Part shown: piece after piece, positions 1 to 9,700 of the stretch
Layout of the letters: every line of letters starts with the position of its first letter
How positions within the stretch are numbered: the stretch's first letter is position 1
Assembly: GCA_022710935.1 (NCBI GenBank)
Contig: JAKLFY010000003.1
Span: 62,001 to 126,000 of the forward strand
Source of the DNA: Verrucomicrobiota bacterium
GTDB lineage: Bacteria > Verrucomicrobiota > Verrucomicrobiia > Limisphaerales > J093
Length of the DNA: 64,000 bases
Direction of reading: 5' to 3'
Program-made: the position numbers and the translations under genes
The notes under the pieces: model-generated
The model's input: the letters and a program-made list of their open reading frames with translations, nothing else
Databases searched by the model: none
What the model was told of the DNA's origin: nothing

Positions 1-317
1 CCGCGGAAATGGCCTCAGCGTTCTCCGGTGCTCGCAAGAACCGCCTCGACCTGAGCGTGGGCATCGCCTTGGGCAGCGCATCCCAGATCGCGCTGTTTGT
101 CGCGCCGGTGCTGGTATTGCTCAGTTACGTCATCGGCCCGACGCCGATGGACCTGCAGTTTTGGCCGGGGGCCGTGGTCATGATCCTCATCGCTACGCTC
201 ACCACGGCACTCGTCACGAACACCGGGCGCTCCGTTTGGTTCGTTGGCGTATTACTGCTGATGGTCTACGCCATCTTCGCCCTGACGCTTTACCTCCTGC
301 CGCCGCGATCTCCATGA
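1..317 (+). CDS. Ca2+/H+ antiporter, C-terminal part (partial)
   Basis: C-terminal piece of a Ca2+/H+ antiporter of the Cax/ChaA type, an inner-membrane protein that expels Ca2+ in exchange for protons. The gene enters from the left edge; only about 104 codons are visible, so no start can be assigned. The stretch LDLSVGIALGSASQIALFVA corresponds to the conserved second alpha-repeat helix of the family, where ions are coordinated. Two further hydrophobic helices follow and the protein ends LLPPRSP before TGA. A VIT-like membrane protein begins 45 nt downstream, so the two may form a metal-homeostasis pair (inference). CaxA and ChaA cannot be separated from this fragment. Confidence 0.85.
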   Translation, partial: AEMASAFSGARKNRLDLSVGIALGSASQIALFVAPVLVLLSYVIGPTPMDLQFWPGAVVMILIATLTTALVTNTGRSVWFVGVLLLMVYAIFALTLYLLPPRSP

Positions 318-362
318 ACGCACACTCGCTTGCATCTCACCACTCCCCAACTCGCGCCGCCC

Positions 363-1025
363 ATGATGAACGAACCGATTCAGACCTCCAAGCGGGTTCT
401 CGAACCGAACGAACGCATCTCCGAGGTCCTCTTCGGATTGATCATGGTCCTCACCTTCACCGGCTCGCTGAGCGTCGCCGACGCGGGGCGCGACGACGTG
501 CGCACGATGCTCATCGGCGCCATCGGATGCAATCTGGCCTGGGGCATGATTGACGGCGTGTTCTATCTCATGGGGTGCTTGGCCGAAAAGGGGAAGAACC
601 TGGACACCCTGCGCGCCGTGCGCCAAGCCGGCGATCCCCAGGCGGCACATCGGCTGATTGCCGACGCGGTTCCTTCGCCCCTGGCCGACGTTCTTGACGC
701 GGCGGACCTCGAGCGGCTGCGCCAAAAGTTGAATCGGCTGCCCGAGCCGCCTGGCCGTCCGCGGTTACACCGGGACGAGTGGCTTGGGGCGTTGGCAGTG
801 TTCTTCTGGGTGTTCGTCACGACCTTCCCCGTGGCCGTGCCGTTTCTCTTCCTGCGGAGCGCCCCGGTGGCAATGCGGGTTTCCAACGCCATCGCCATCG
901 CCATGCTGTTCTTGGCCGGGTTTGCCTATGCTCACTGTGTCGGACGGTCGCCTTGGCTGGTGGGCCTGTCGATGGTGGGGTTGGGCGGTGTGCTCGTGGC
1001 CCTCACGATCGCGCTGGGAGGATAA
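363..1025 (+). CDS. VIT-like integral membrane protein
   Basis: About 220-residue membrane protein with five hydrophobic segments: two near the N-terminus, then a charged cytoplasmic stretch of about 75 residues, then three closely spaced helices at the C-terminus. The N-terminal block ERISEVLFGLIMVLTFTGSL, followed by a second helix containing NLAWGMIDGVFYLM, resembles the VIT1/CCC1 iron/manganese transporter family as I remember it. An ion-transport role is therefore inferred and not proven. The reading frame opens upstream at TTG 330, but the ATG pair at 363/366 is the more natural start. It lies just after an antiporter gene on the same strand. Confidence 0.6.
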   Translation: MMNEPIQTSKRVLEPNERISEVLFGLIMVLTFTGSLSVADAGRDDVRTMLIGAIGCNLAWGMIDGVFYLMGCLAEKGKNLDTLRAVRQAGDPQAAHRLIADAVPSPLADVLDAADLERLRQKLNRLPEPPGRPRLHRDEWLGALAVFFWVFVTTFPVAVPFLFLRSAPVAMRVSNAIAIAMLFLAGFAYAHCVGRSPWLVGLSMVGLGGVLVALTIALGG

Positions 1026-1137
1026 GCCTCTGCATGCGTTGTAGATCATCTTGCTCGCTGTGGCGCTCGCCGGTTCGTTCGCCGTGGGCCATCCAAGTCG
1101 GCAGCGCCTGGGCCCGTCCGTGAAACCACTTCCGCCC

Positions 1138-1941
1138 ATGAACCGTCCATCTGCAGTGCGAACGCCCAAGGAAGTCCGAGGTGCGAAGCCCGCGCGGCCC
1201 GTCTGGTGGCATCCTGGGGAAGGCGCGGTACCCAACGTCGGATTGGCTTGGCTTCTCGGCCCTTGGCTCTGGCTCTCATGCTTTCTTCTTCCTTCTTCCT
1301 TCATCATTCCTCTTGCGTCGTGCCTGGTGGCGGCCCTCGCCTGCGCTCAGCCGCCGGGGACCGATGCCGCGCCTCCGGGCGTCGATCAGGAGGTGGACAA
1401 GCGATGGTCCTTTTCAGCCTCGGCCTACGCGTATTTCGTGCCGGACAGCCACGACTATGTGCAGCCCACGGTGACCGCCGACCGCGGCTGGCTGCATCTG
1501 GAGGGGCGCTACAACTACGAAGACCTCGAGACGGGCTCGGTCTGGGTAGGTTCCAACTTCGGCGGAGGCGGGAAGCTCGCATGGGAACTCACGCCCATGC
1601 TTGGCGGTGTGTTCGGTAACACCACTGGCATCGCCCCCGGTTACAAAGGGTCGTTGAGCTGGTGGAAGCTCGAACTGTACAGCGAAGGCGAGTATGTCAT
1701 CGACACCGGAGACACCTCGGCGAGTTTCTTCTACAACTGGTCCGAGTTGACGCTCGCCCCGGTCGAGTGGTTCCGGTTTGGTTTGGTAACGCAACGCACG
1801 CGTCTTTACGATTCGGACCGTGACATCCAACGCGGGGTCCTGGTCGAATTCACCTATCGCATGGCCAGCCTGACGACTTGCCTGTTCAATCCGGACGATT
1901 GCCGTCCGACGGTGGTCGTGGCCGTCAGCCTGGAGTTCTGA
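1138..1941 (+). CDS. Secreted outer-membrane-type protein of unknown function
   Basis: The mature part (about 200 residues) is rich in alternating aromatic and polar residues typical of outer-membrane beta strands and ends in a phenylalanine (AVSLEF), the usual barrel terminus. A hydrophobic export signal (LLGPWLWLSCFLLPSSF...LVAALACA) precedes it. The start is uncertain: the frame is open from TTG 1051, ATG 1138 is the first ATG, and TTG 1246 would give a signal peptide of normal length. The proline-rich 36 residues before the signal look like translated intergenic DNA. I do not recognise a named family. A truncated DUF2254 gene follows after 8 nt. Confidence 0.55.
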   Translation: MNRPSAVRTPKEVRGAKPARPVWWHPGEGAVPNVGLAWLLGPWLWLSCFLLPSSFIIPLASCLVAALACAQPPGTDAAPPGVDQEVDKRWSFSASAYAYFVPDSHDYVQPTVTADRGWLHLEGRYNYEDLETGSVWVGSNFGGGGKLAWELTPMLGGVFGNTTGIAPGYKGSLSWWKLELYSEGEYVIDTGDTSASFFYNWSELTLAPVEWFRFGLVTQRTRLYDSDRDIQRGVLVEFTYRMASLTTCLFNPDDCRPTVVVAVSLEF

Positions 1942-1949
1942 AACGCGCT

Positions 1950-2693
1950 ATGAAACTGACGCGCCAGCGCTGGCTCAAGCTGAGTGGATGGACTGTCCCG
2001 CTGGCATACGCCGTGCTGGCCCTGACCGCGGGGCAAACGCTGCCACGTCTGGAGTACCACTTCCTGCCGCGTCGGGCATCCAGGATGAGCGCCTCGTCCG
2101 CGATTTCGGTGTGTTCGTCCATCGCCGGGGGGATGATCTCCCTGACGGCGATCGTCTTCTTGGCTACGCTGAGCGGACTGCTGACCATGCCGATCTGCCA
2201 TGAAGGAAACAGTCTCGCCGCTGCTTGCCTGACTTCCGCCGTCGCGCTGCTTCCCCTGTTTCGATTCGATCTTGTCTCCCGCAACGGTAAACACAACGAA
2301 GCTGATGGCAACGAGGATTTGGCATCACCGCGGCGGTCTCGCCTCGACGCATCGGTCAGAGACCCGCGGGTGATGCCCGATCCCCGCCCTCGGACGCGTT
2401 GTGGCGGTCTGAACCCCTCGAAAATCCTCAAGAGACAACCCAGTAGTTTTCCCAGGTCACAGCAGATCAGCCCCATGATAGGTTCGCCACCGTCGAGTCG
2501 CGCAATGTCGCTGAGAAGTATGATACTCCGAACTCAGTGTAATCATGTCAGAGTCGGTTTCCTCCTCCCCTCTCCTGTTTCCTGGATTGTGCCCATCAAG
2601 GTGCGGAAGCGGGGTGGCACGGAGGCCCAGGGACGGCCCCTGAAGCTGGGGATTCGGATTGGTCTGCGGCGCGCCTCGCCAGACTCCACATGA
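1950..2693 (+). pseudogene. Truncated DUF2254 membrane protein
   Basis: The first ~80 codons (MKLTRQRWLKLSGW..., then YHFLPRRASRMSASSAIS and SIAGGMISLTAIVFLATLSG) match the N-terminal two-helix part of the DUF2254 membrane-protein family, which is normally over 400 residues. After about position 2190 the similarity stops and the frame continues through sequence with no membrane helices and many Ser/Arg codons to TGA 2693. I read this as a gene that lost its 3' part and now runs into non-coding DNA. ATG 1950 follows the upstream gene by 8 nt with GGAG at 1932-1935. Function of DUF2254 is unknown. Confidence 0.55.
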
Positions 2694-3376
2694 GACAATC
2701 TCGCACCGCGACCGAGAGTCACCCCTCGAATCGCCTCCTCCCGTTGCTTCTGTTCTGCCTCGCCACCGCGCAGGGGCAGAGCGCGGCTGTGTTTGCCCGA
2801 GTGGACCCGGCCAACACCACCAGCGGCTACCTGGCTCGGTTGCTGATTGACGAGGTGCCTTTCCCAGGTGAACGCGCCTACCAAAGCGAGGCCACTTCCC
2901 AGGCCGCCATGATGCAAATCCTCTGGGTGTTGCACTCGCGCACCCATCTCATCCCAAAGGGCTATGCGCAGCAGCATGTCGCGGGCATGCGCACCACAAA
3001 TATCATTGACGTCATTACCGGCACCGGCGAACGACGCCAGTGCGAACAGATCGTGCATTTGGCGCCACTCTCGCCTGTCGCCAACGACACCTGGGTTTTC
3101 TGGGAGGCCGGTCACAAGCTGCTTCACTTTACCTCAGACATCGATTTGGCCAATCCGGTCGTCTGGCAGCACCAGACGCTGATGGTGCGCATCTTCGACT
3201 TGGACCAACAGGTGGTTGTCACTCACGAGGAAGCCCCTGGCAGCAACCGATTCCTCACGCGTTACCAGGTTGGCCGCGCGCTCTTCAACTGCATCGTGCT
3301 CGGCCAGCGCATCACCGTGCCGCCGTACGAATCGCCCGCGGGAGTGCCCGCTGAGGCGTCCCCCGCTCAACGGTGA
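2690..3376 (+). CDS. Secreted protein of unknown function, first gene of the pilT operon
   Basis: 228-residue protein with a signal peptide (hydrophobic core LLPLLLFCLATAQG around residues 16-30) and no other membrane segment, so it is exported. The body contains a conserved-looking block around PGERAYQSEATSQAAMM and ends in a Pro/Ala-rich tail. I do not recognise the family. It ends 7 nt before the ATG of the first PilT-like gene, so it is almost certainly co-transcribed with the motor genes. A periplasmic or surface accessory of type IV pili would fit, but that is context only. The ATG overlaps the TGA of the upstream degenerate frame. Confidence 0.6.
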   Translation: MRQSRTATESHPSNRLLPLLLFCLATAQGQSAAVFARVDPANTTSGYLARLLIDEVPFPGERAYQSEATSQAAMMQILWVLHSRTHLIPKGYAQQHVAGMRTTNIIDVITGTGERRQCEQIVHLAPLSPVANDTWVFWEAGHKLLHFTSDIDLANPVVWQHQTLMVRIFDLDQQVVVTHEEAPGSNRFLTRYQVGRALFNCIVLGQRITVPPYESPAGVPAEASPAQR

Positions 3377-3383
3377 GGCCCCG

Positions 3384-4505
3384 ATGGAACGTCCCGGACA
3401 TCCTTCCATGTCAAACCCAGTCTCGCTCGCCGAACTCCTGAACGTGCTCGTCAAGCACCAAGGTTCCGACCTGCACCTGCAGACAGGCGAAGTGCCCATC
3501 GGCCGCATTCGGGGCCAGTTGGGCCGCTTCGAGATGTCGGCCCTTACGGAGGACGACATCTTGCGTCTGGCGCGCGAGGTCCTGGGCAGTGAACAGAAAC
3601 TCAAAGAGTTCGTGGCGGCCCGCGACTGCGACGCGGCCGTGGCGATCCCGGAGCTGGGCCGGTTCCGGGCCAACTTGTTCTACCAGCGCGACAGGCCGGG
3701 CCTGGTGTTGCGGACCATCGGCACGAAGATTCTCAGCCTCGATACGCTCGAGTTACCGCAGGCGCTCAAAGACATCGCAGGCGCGAACGACGGGCTGGTG
3801 CTGGTAACGGGCGCCACCGGCTCGGGCAAGTCGACCACGCTGGCGGCGATGATCGACCACATCAACGCCCACGAGGCTGTCCACGTGATGACCCTCGAGG
3901 ACCCGATCGAGTTCGTGCACGAGAACAAACTGGCGCTCATCAATCAGCGCGAGATGACGGTGGACTCGGCCAATTTCGCCAGCGCCCTCAAACACGTGCT
4001 CCGCCAGGACCCGGACGTGATCCTGATCGGTGAGATGCGCGACATGGAGTCAGCCTCGGTGGCACTCACGGCGGCGGAGACAGGCCATCTGGTTTTTGCC
4101 ACCCTGCACACCCAAGACGCCCCGGAGTCGCTTGAGCGGTTGATCAACATGTTCCCGACCGATCGCGCCCCCCAAATCCGCATGCAGCTCTCCCTCGGGA
4201 TGCGGGCCATCATCTGCCAGAAGCTCGTCGCCCGTGCGGGCGGGGGACGGGTGGCGGCGCTGGAAATCCTCATCAACTCACCCCGCATCAGGAAGCTCAT
4301 CCTCGAGGGCGACACGACCAAAATCCCGGCGGCCATCCAGGCGTCACGCGCGGAGGGCATGCAAACGTTCAATCAGGCCCTGGTAGACCTTGTCAAGGCC
4401 GGCAAGGTCGAGGAGACCGAGGCCCTCCGTGTTTCCCCCAAACCCGATGAGCTTCGCATGAACCTCAAAGGCGTCTTCTCCGGCACGTCCGGACTCGTGA
4501 GCTAA
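3384..4505 (+). CDS. PilT/PilU-family twitching-motility ATPase (first paralogue)
   Basis: 373-residue hexameric secretion-type ATPase that powers retraction of type IV pili at the cytoplasmic base of the pilus machine. Visible motifs: N-terminal GSDLHLQTGEVPIGRI, Walker A GATGSGKST (residues 143-151), Asp box DPIEFVHE, Walker B DVILIGEMRD and His box AETGHLVFATLHT. The start is set at ATG 3384, 5 nt after GAGG (3375-3378); ATG 3408 is a possible alternative. It is followed by a second PilT 67 nt downstream. Two tandem paralogues recall the pilT/pilU pair; this more divergent copy could be the PilU-like one, which is inference. Confidence 0.88.
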   Translation: MERPGHPSMSNPVSLAELLNVLVKHQGSDLHLQTGEVPIGRIRGQLGRFEMSALTEDDILRLAREVLGSEQKLKEFVAARDCDAAVAIPELGRFRANLFYQRDRPGLVLRTIGTKILSLDTLELPQALKDIAGANDGLVLVTGATGSGKSTTLAAMIDHINAHEAVHVMTLEDPIEFVHENKLALINQREMTVDSANFASALKHVLRQDPDVILIGEMRDMESASVALTAAETGHLVFATLHTQDAPESLERLINMFPTDRAPQIRMQLSLGMRAIICQKLVARAGGGRVAALEILINSPRIRKLILEGDTTKIPAAIQASRAEGMQTFNQALVDLVKAGKVEETEALRVSPKPDELRMNLKGVFSGTSGLVS

Positions 4506-4572
4506 GGCATGTCCCGAGACGTTGGCGCAGAACCCTGAACCTCAATCGTCACCGAAACCAAACTCGTCTTAT

Positions 4573-5676
4573 ATGGACCTTGCTGAACTTCTCAAGTATG
4601 CCGTCCAATACGGGGCCTCCGATCTGCACCTCACGGTCGGGCGTCCCCCGATGGTCCGCATCTCGGGCCGACTCATCGCCAGCGGCTACGAAACTGAAAT
4701 CACTCCGGACGAGTCGAAGGCCCTCGTCTATAGCATCCTCACCGACGACCAAAAAGCGCGGTTCGAGGAAGAGCACGAGCTGGACTTGTCGATCGGGATC
4801 CCGGGCGTTTCACGTTTCCGCGTCAACGTCTTCATGCAACGCGGTTGCGTGGCCGGTGTGTTCCGCGCCATCGGCGAGAACATCCCGACCGTGGACATGC
4901 TCGGTCTGTCCGAGACGATTTGCCAGTTGGCCTTGCTCCCCCGCGGCCTGGTCGTCGTGACGGGTCCCACCGGTTCGGGCAAATCGACCACGCTGGCGGC
5001 GATGCTCAACTTGGTGAACCAACAGAAGGAAGCGCACATCGTCACGATCGAAGACCCCATCGAGTTTGTGCATCCCCACCTCCGCTGCACGGTCAATCAG
5101 CGAGAACTGGGACACGACACCCATTCATTCCCGCGCGCGCTCAAAAGCGTCCTGCGCGAGGATCCCAACGTCATTCTCGTCGGGGAGATGCGCGACCTGG
5201 AGACCATTGCGGCGGCGCTCACCCTCGCGGAAACCGGGCACCTCGTCCTGTCCACGCTCCACACGCAAGACGCGGCGCAAACGGTGGACCGCATCATCGA
5301 CGTCTTCCCGCCCTACCAGCAGGAGCAAATCCGCGTGATGTTAGCCTCCAGTCTCAAGGGGGTGGTTTCGCAAATCCTGCTGCCCCGCGCGGACGGCGAA
5401 GGGCGAGTGGCGGCACGCGAGATCATGGTGGTTACGCCCGCCATCGCCGCCATCATTCGCGAAGGCAAGACGCATCAGATTTACTCGGCCATCCAGACCG
5501 GCACGCGGGACGGCATGTGCACGATGGAGAAATCGCTGGCCGACCTGCAGGCCGCCGGGTGGATTACCGAGGAAGACGCCTTGAGCAAGGCCAACCATCC
5601 GCAGGAGGTGCGGGCGCTGATCCAGCCCCACCAGGAATATCGGCTCGAGGGCCAGGACACCCAGGAGGCCCAATGA
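4573..5676 (+). CDS. pilT: Type IV pilus retraction ATPase PilT
   Basis: 367-residue PilT. The N-terminus MDLAELLKYAVQYGASDLHL aligns with canonical PilT starts, which decides ATG 4573 over the in-frame TTG 4522. Walker A GPTGSGKS is at residues 131-138, followed by IEDPIEFVHP, Walker B NVILVGEMRD and the His box AETGHLVLSTLHT. These elements let the hexamer depolymerise the pilus and drive twitching. The stop TGA overlaps the ATG of the next gene by 4 nt (ATGA), indicating translational coupling to a cyclic-nucleotide-binding protein. Length and motifs are normal for the family. Confidence 0.92.
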   Translation: MDLAELLKYAVQYGASDLHLTVGRPPMVRISGRLIASGYETEITPDESKALVYSILTDDQKARFEEEHELDLSIGIPGVSRFRVNVFMQRGCVAGVFRAIGENIPTVDMLGLSETICQLALLPRGLVVVTGPTGSGKSTTLAAMLNLVNQQKEAHIVTIEDPIEFVHPHLRCTVNQRELGHDTHSFPRALKSVLREDPNVILVGEMRDLETIAAALTLAETGHLVLSTLHTQDAAQTVDRIIDVFPPYQQEQIRVMLASSLKGVVSQILLPRADGEGRVAAREIMVVTPAIAAIIREGKTHQIYSAIQTGTRDGMCTMEKSLADLQAAGWITEEDALSKANHPQEVRALIQPHQEYRLEGQDTQEAQ

Positions 5677-6629
5677 AGATCGACACCCTCAAACGCATCG
5701 CCGTGCTCCAAACGATGGACGCGGAGGCCTTGGCCCGCTTGGCTGCCGTCCTCGAACCCCGCGCCTTTGCCGATGGCCAGCGGATCTTCCAGGAAGGCGA
5801 CCCCGGCGATGCCATGTATTTCCTCGCGTCCGGCGTCGTGCGGATCGAGAAGCGCACCGGCGCCGATGCGGGCGCGGTCAAGACCCTGACCATCCTCGAG
5901 CCGGGCGACTATTTCGGAGAGATGGCGCTCTTTGATCAGAAGCCCCGGTCCGCCTCGGCAGTGGCGTCCGGCGCGACGGAGACGTTCCGGCTGTCGACCG
6001 AATCGTTTGGCGAACTCCACATCAGCGCCGGACATGCGGGCCTGAGTGTGCTCTTCGCCATGATCCGCACGGCAGGCGACCGCATTCGCCGCCTCAACGC
6101 TCAGGTGGTCGTATACGACGAGATTGGCAAAGCGATTGGTGAATTCAAGGCGCTCGATCAGTTGCTCGAAATCGTGCTGCGCCAGCTTCTCCAAGCCACC
6201 CTGGCGGATTGGGGGCTGATCGTGCTGCGCTCGCAGTTCGCCGACCGCTACGAAGTGCGTGGGACGGTCAACCTCACGCTGACCCCAGGACAGAGGGAGG
6301 ATCTGGCCAACGGCTGCGGATTCCTCGCGCCGGCTCGATGCGAAACCCAGGGTCGCCTGGTGCCCAACCTCGACGCCGAGGAACCGTACAAATCCACTGC
6401 ACGACTCGGCTTCGAGACCGCGTCGCTGCTCCTGATGCCGGTGACCCTCGAGAACCAAGAACTCGGGCTGATCGCCTTGGGCGGCCCCCAACCGGGCCAG
6501 TTCGACCTGAACGACCTCAATCTGGCTCGCGGCGTGGCGCGCCAAACCGCGCAGGCCATTCTCAACGCCCGCCACCGCGAGGAAGAGCAGGCCCGAGCGC
6601 GGCACGGGCGGCAGTTTGTGAGGTTCTAG
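5673..6629 (+). CDS. Cyclic-nucleotide-binding and GAF domain protein
   Basis: 318-residue cytoplasmic protein. Residues ~5-125 form a cyclic-nucleotide-binding domain: the FQEGDPGDAMYFLASGVVRI strand pair and the phosphate-binding cassette GDYFGEMALFDQKPRSASAV, which retains Glu and Arg at the ligand positions. Residues ~160-300 resemble a GAF domain. No DNA-binding helix-turn-helix is seen, so it is not a CRP-type regulator. A cAMP receptor acting on proteins is more likely. It is translationally coupled to pilT upstream and lies before a hybrid kinase and an adenylate cyclase response regulator, suggesting it reads the cAMP made by that cyclase (inference). Confidence 0.82.
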   Translation: MKIDTLKRIAVLQTMDAEALARLAAVLEPRAFADGQRIFQEGDPGDAMYFLASGVVRIEKRTGADAGAVKTLTILEPGDYFGEMALFDQKPRSASAVASGATETFRLSTESFGELHISAGHAGLSVLFAMIRTAGDRIRRLNAQVVVYDEIGKAIGEFKALDQLLEIVLRQLLQATLADWGLIVLRSQFADRYEVRGTVNLTLTPGQREDLANGCGFLAPARCETQGRLVPNLDAEEPYKSTARLGFETASLLLMPVTLENQELGLIALGGPQPGQFDLNDLNLARGVARQTAQAILNARHREEEQARARHGRQFVRF

Positions 6630-6704
6630 CGAGGCGCGCATCAGGCCATGTTCGATTCTTAGCCGGTGCGTCGAGCTCCGAAAAAGGTCTCTGCGAACCA
6701 CACA

Positions 6705-9700
6705 ATGACCATCGCCAAGCGCTTGATCATCCTGCTGGCCGTGCCGCTCGTGGCGCTGCTGGGGCTGGGCCTTTTCACGCGGCTGGAATTGGCCACAGTC
6801 GAGGAACGCAGCCGCTTTGTAGCGGAATCGCGGATCGTCGCGTTGGCGACATTGGGCAGTCTCTCCCGAAGCTACGCGGAACTGCGGGTGCATGCGTCCA
6901 GCTATCTGCTCGCCACCGACGACGCGCAGCGCACCAACGCCCGGAAGCTGTTCGACCAGGAGGAGCGGGATGTGACCAGCCTCTTGAACCAGTACGCCGA
7001 TGGTCTGCTCACCAGCGATCGAGGCCGACGGTTGCTCAGGACATTCCAGTCGCTGAGCCGGGATTGGCTTGCGGGCGCGAAGCAGGCCATGGCACTCACC
7101 GATGACCAGCGCCGCGACGACGCGGTCGCTTTGCTGGAGGGGAGGCTGGCGGAAGTGGCTGCCCAGCTTGGCGCCGTCTCGGGCGAGTGGATTGAGTACA
7201 ATCGGCAAATGGCCAGCGACGCGGGCCAGGAAGCGGTCACGGCGATCGGCGCGTTCAAAACGCGGATGTTGTTGGCCAATTCGACCGCCCTGCTGGTGAC
7301 TGGGCTGCTCGGCTACCTGACGTTTCGGCGGATCGTCAAACCGATCCAGGCGCTGGAAGCCTCGGTGACAACGATCGCCGCTGGCGACTATTCGCAGGGT
7401 GTTCCGTTCACCGCGGCGGCGGATGAAACCGGCGGACTGGCCCGCTCGATCGAGGTGCTCAAGCAAGGCGCCGCCGCGATGGAGGAGCAGCGCTGGGTGA
7501 AATCCAGCGCCGCCAGAGTCACGGGACAATTACAGAGTGCAGCTTCATTCGCTGAGTTCGGGGAGCGGCTCCTTTCCGGCCTCGTTCCTCTGCTGGGCGG
7601 CGGGGTCGCGGGCTTCTACCTGCTGGATGAGAAGGCCGGACGATTCCGCCGTGTCGCCGCGTATGGGTTGGATGAGGCGGCGCGGGGTGCCGATTCCTTC
7701 GGTTTAGGTGAGGGCCTGGTCGGCCAGTGCGCCCAGGAGCGCAGAGGAGTCACGCTGACGCATCTGCCTCCGGACTATCTGCGCATTGCGTCCGGGTTGG
7801 GCACAGCGGCCCCCGTGGAAACTGTGGCGTCACCGCTGTTGTCCCATGACGCCTTGCTGGGCGTGTTGGAGACGGCTTCGTTCCGCGCCCTCAACGCGCG
7901 CGAAAGAGCGCTGCTGGAGGAAGTGCTGCCGGTGGCCGCGATGAGCCTGGAGATCTTGCAGCGCAACCTTCGCACGCAGGATTTGCTCGCCCGGACGCAG
8001 GAGCAGGCCCGGCAGCTTGAAGAACAGACCGAAGAACTCACGCAGTCGCAGGAGGAGTTGCTGGCGCAGAAGGAGGAACTGCTGAGCCAACGGGCCGAAC
8101 TGACGGCCCACCGGGAGCAGCTTCAGGTGAGCGAGGAGCGCTCGCGGCTCATCCTCGAATCGAGTGCCGAGGGCATTTTTGGCACGGATGCCGGCGGGCG
8201 CATCACGTTTGTGAATCCGGCCGCCTGCCGAATGCTCGGGTTTGCCGCCGAGGAACTCCTGGGGCAACCATCCCACGCCGCATTTCATCACCATCGGCCG
8301 GACGGCAGCGAGTATCCGATGGAGCAATGCCCGATGTTCGCCGCGTACACACACGGGCGGAGCAGTCGGATCGACGACGAGTTCCTCTGGCGCAAGGACG
8401 GCACCGGTCTGCCGGTCGAATACGGCGCGACGCCGATATTGAAGAATGGCATCGTGGTGGGCTCCGTCATCAGCTTCACCGACATCAGGGAGCGTAAGGA
8501 GATCGAGGAGCGAATCGGGGCCTACTTCAACAACTCGGCCGACGGTCTGCTCATTCTGGTGCCCGAACGCGGGTTCATTCACGCGAACCAGGCGGCCGCG
8601 ACCATGTTCGGGTTTGCCCGCATCACCGAGTTGGTCAAGTGCGGCCCGCTGGATCTCTCGCCGGAACGCCAGCCCGATGGGCGGCTTTCGAGTGAAACGG
8701 CTCGGGAACGCATCCAGACGGCCATGCGCATGAGCACCCCCTTGCGTTTCGATTGGGTGCATCGGCGCCAGGACGGCCAGGAATTCCCCTGCGAAATCTC
8801 CCTGATTCGGCTCACCCTGGGGGGCCAACCGGCGTTGCTCACCTGCATTCACGACATCTCCGAGCGCAAACGGCACGAGCAAGCGCTAGCGGCCAGCGAA
8901 CGCCGCAATCGCCGCATCCTCGAGACCAGCGCCGAGGGCTTCTGGCTCATTGACAACGACGCTGTCACCCTCGAGGTGAATGACGCCATGTGCCAAATCC
9001 TTGGCCGGACGCGGGACCAGGTTGCCGGGCGCCGCATCTTTGATTTCACCGACGCGGAGAACACCCGCGTTTTCAAGGAGAACGTCGCGCGCCGGGACAA
9101 GGGAGAGAAGGGCGCTTACGACATCTTTCTGCAACGACCAGACGGCGGCCTCGTGCCCTGTCGGGTGAGCGCTACGCCCCTTTTTGACGAGCAGGGGGTG
9201 AAGTATGGCTCGTTTGCGATGTTCACTGACATCACCGAACAGAAGCGGGCCGGGGATGCCCTCCGCGACCACGCCGCCTTCCTGCAGGCGCTGGTGGACA
9301 CGATCCCTTACCCGGTCTTCTACCGCGGGGCGGACACCCGGTTTCTTGGCTGCAATCGCGCTTACGAACACGCCTTTGGCGTTCGCCGGGAGACGCTCCT
9401 GGGCAAGCGGTTGGTCGAGTTGGATCTCCTGCCCGAGGCGGAGCGGTTGGCCTTCCAGGCGGAAGACGAGTCCATCCTTGCCACGGCAGGGTTCATCGAG
9501 AAGGAAATCTCCATTCCGATGGCGGACGGTCGGGTGCATGATCTGCTCTATTATGTGTCGAGCTTTCGGAGGGCCGACGGCTCGGTCGGGGGACTCATTG
9601 GCACGATGGTCGATGTTTCCGACCGCAAGAAGGTCGAGGAGATCGAACGCTTCAACCGTCTGGCACTGGGACGCGAGCAGCGGGTCATGGAACTTAAGCG

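Noticed and set aside
5481-7529. 682-codon minus-strand open frame opposite the CNB protein and kinase start
   Set aside because: Antisense shadow of GC-rich codons; Arg/Gly/His-rich with no family resemblance, while the plus strand has clear domains.
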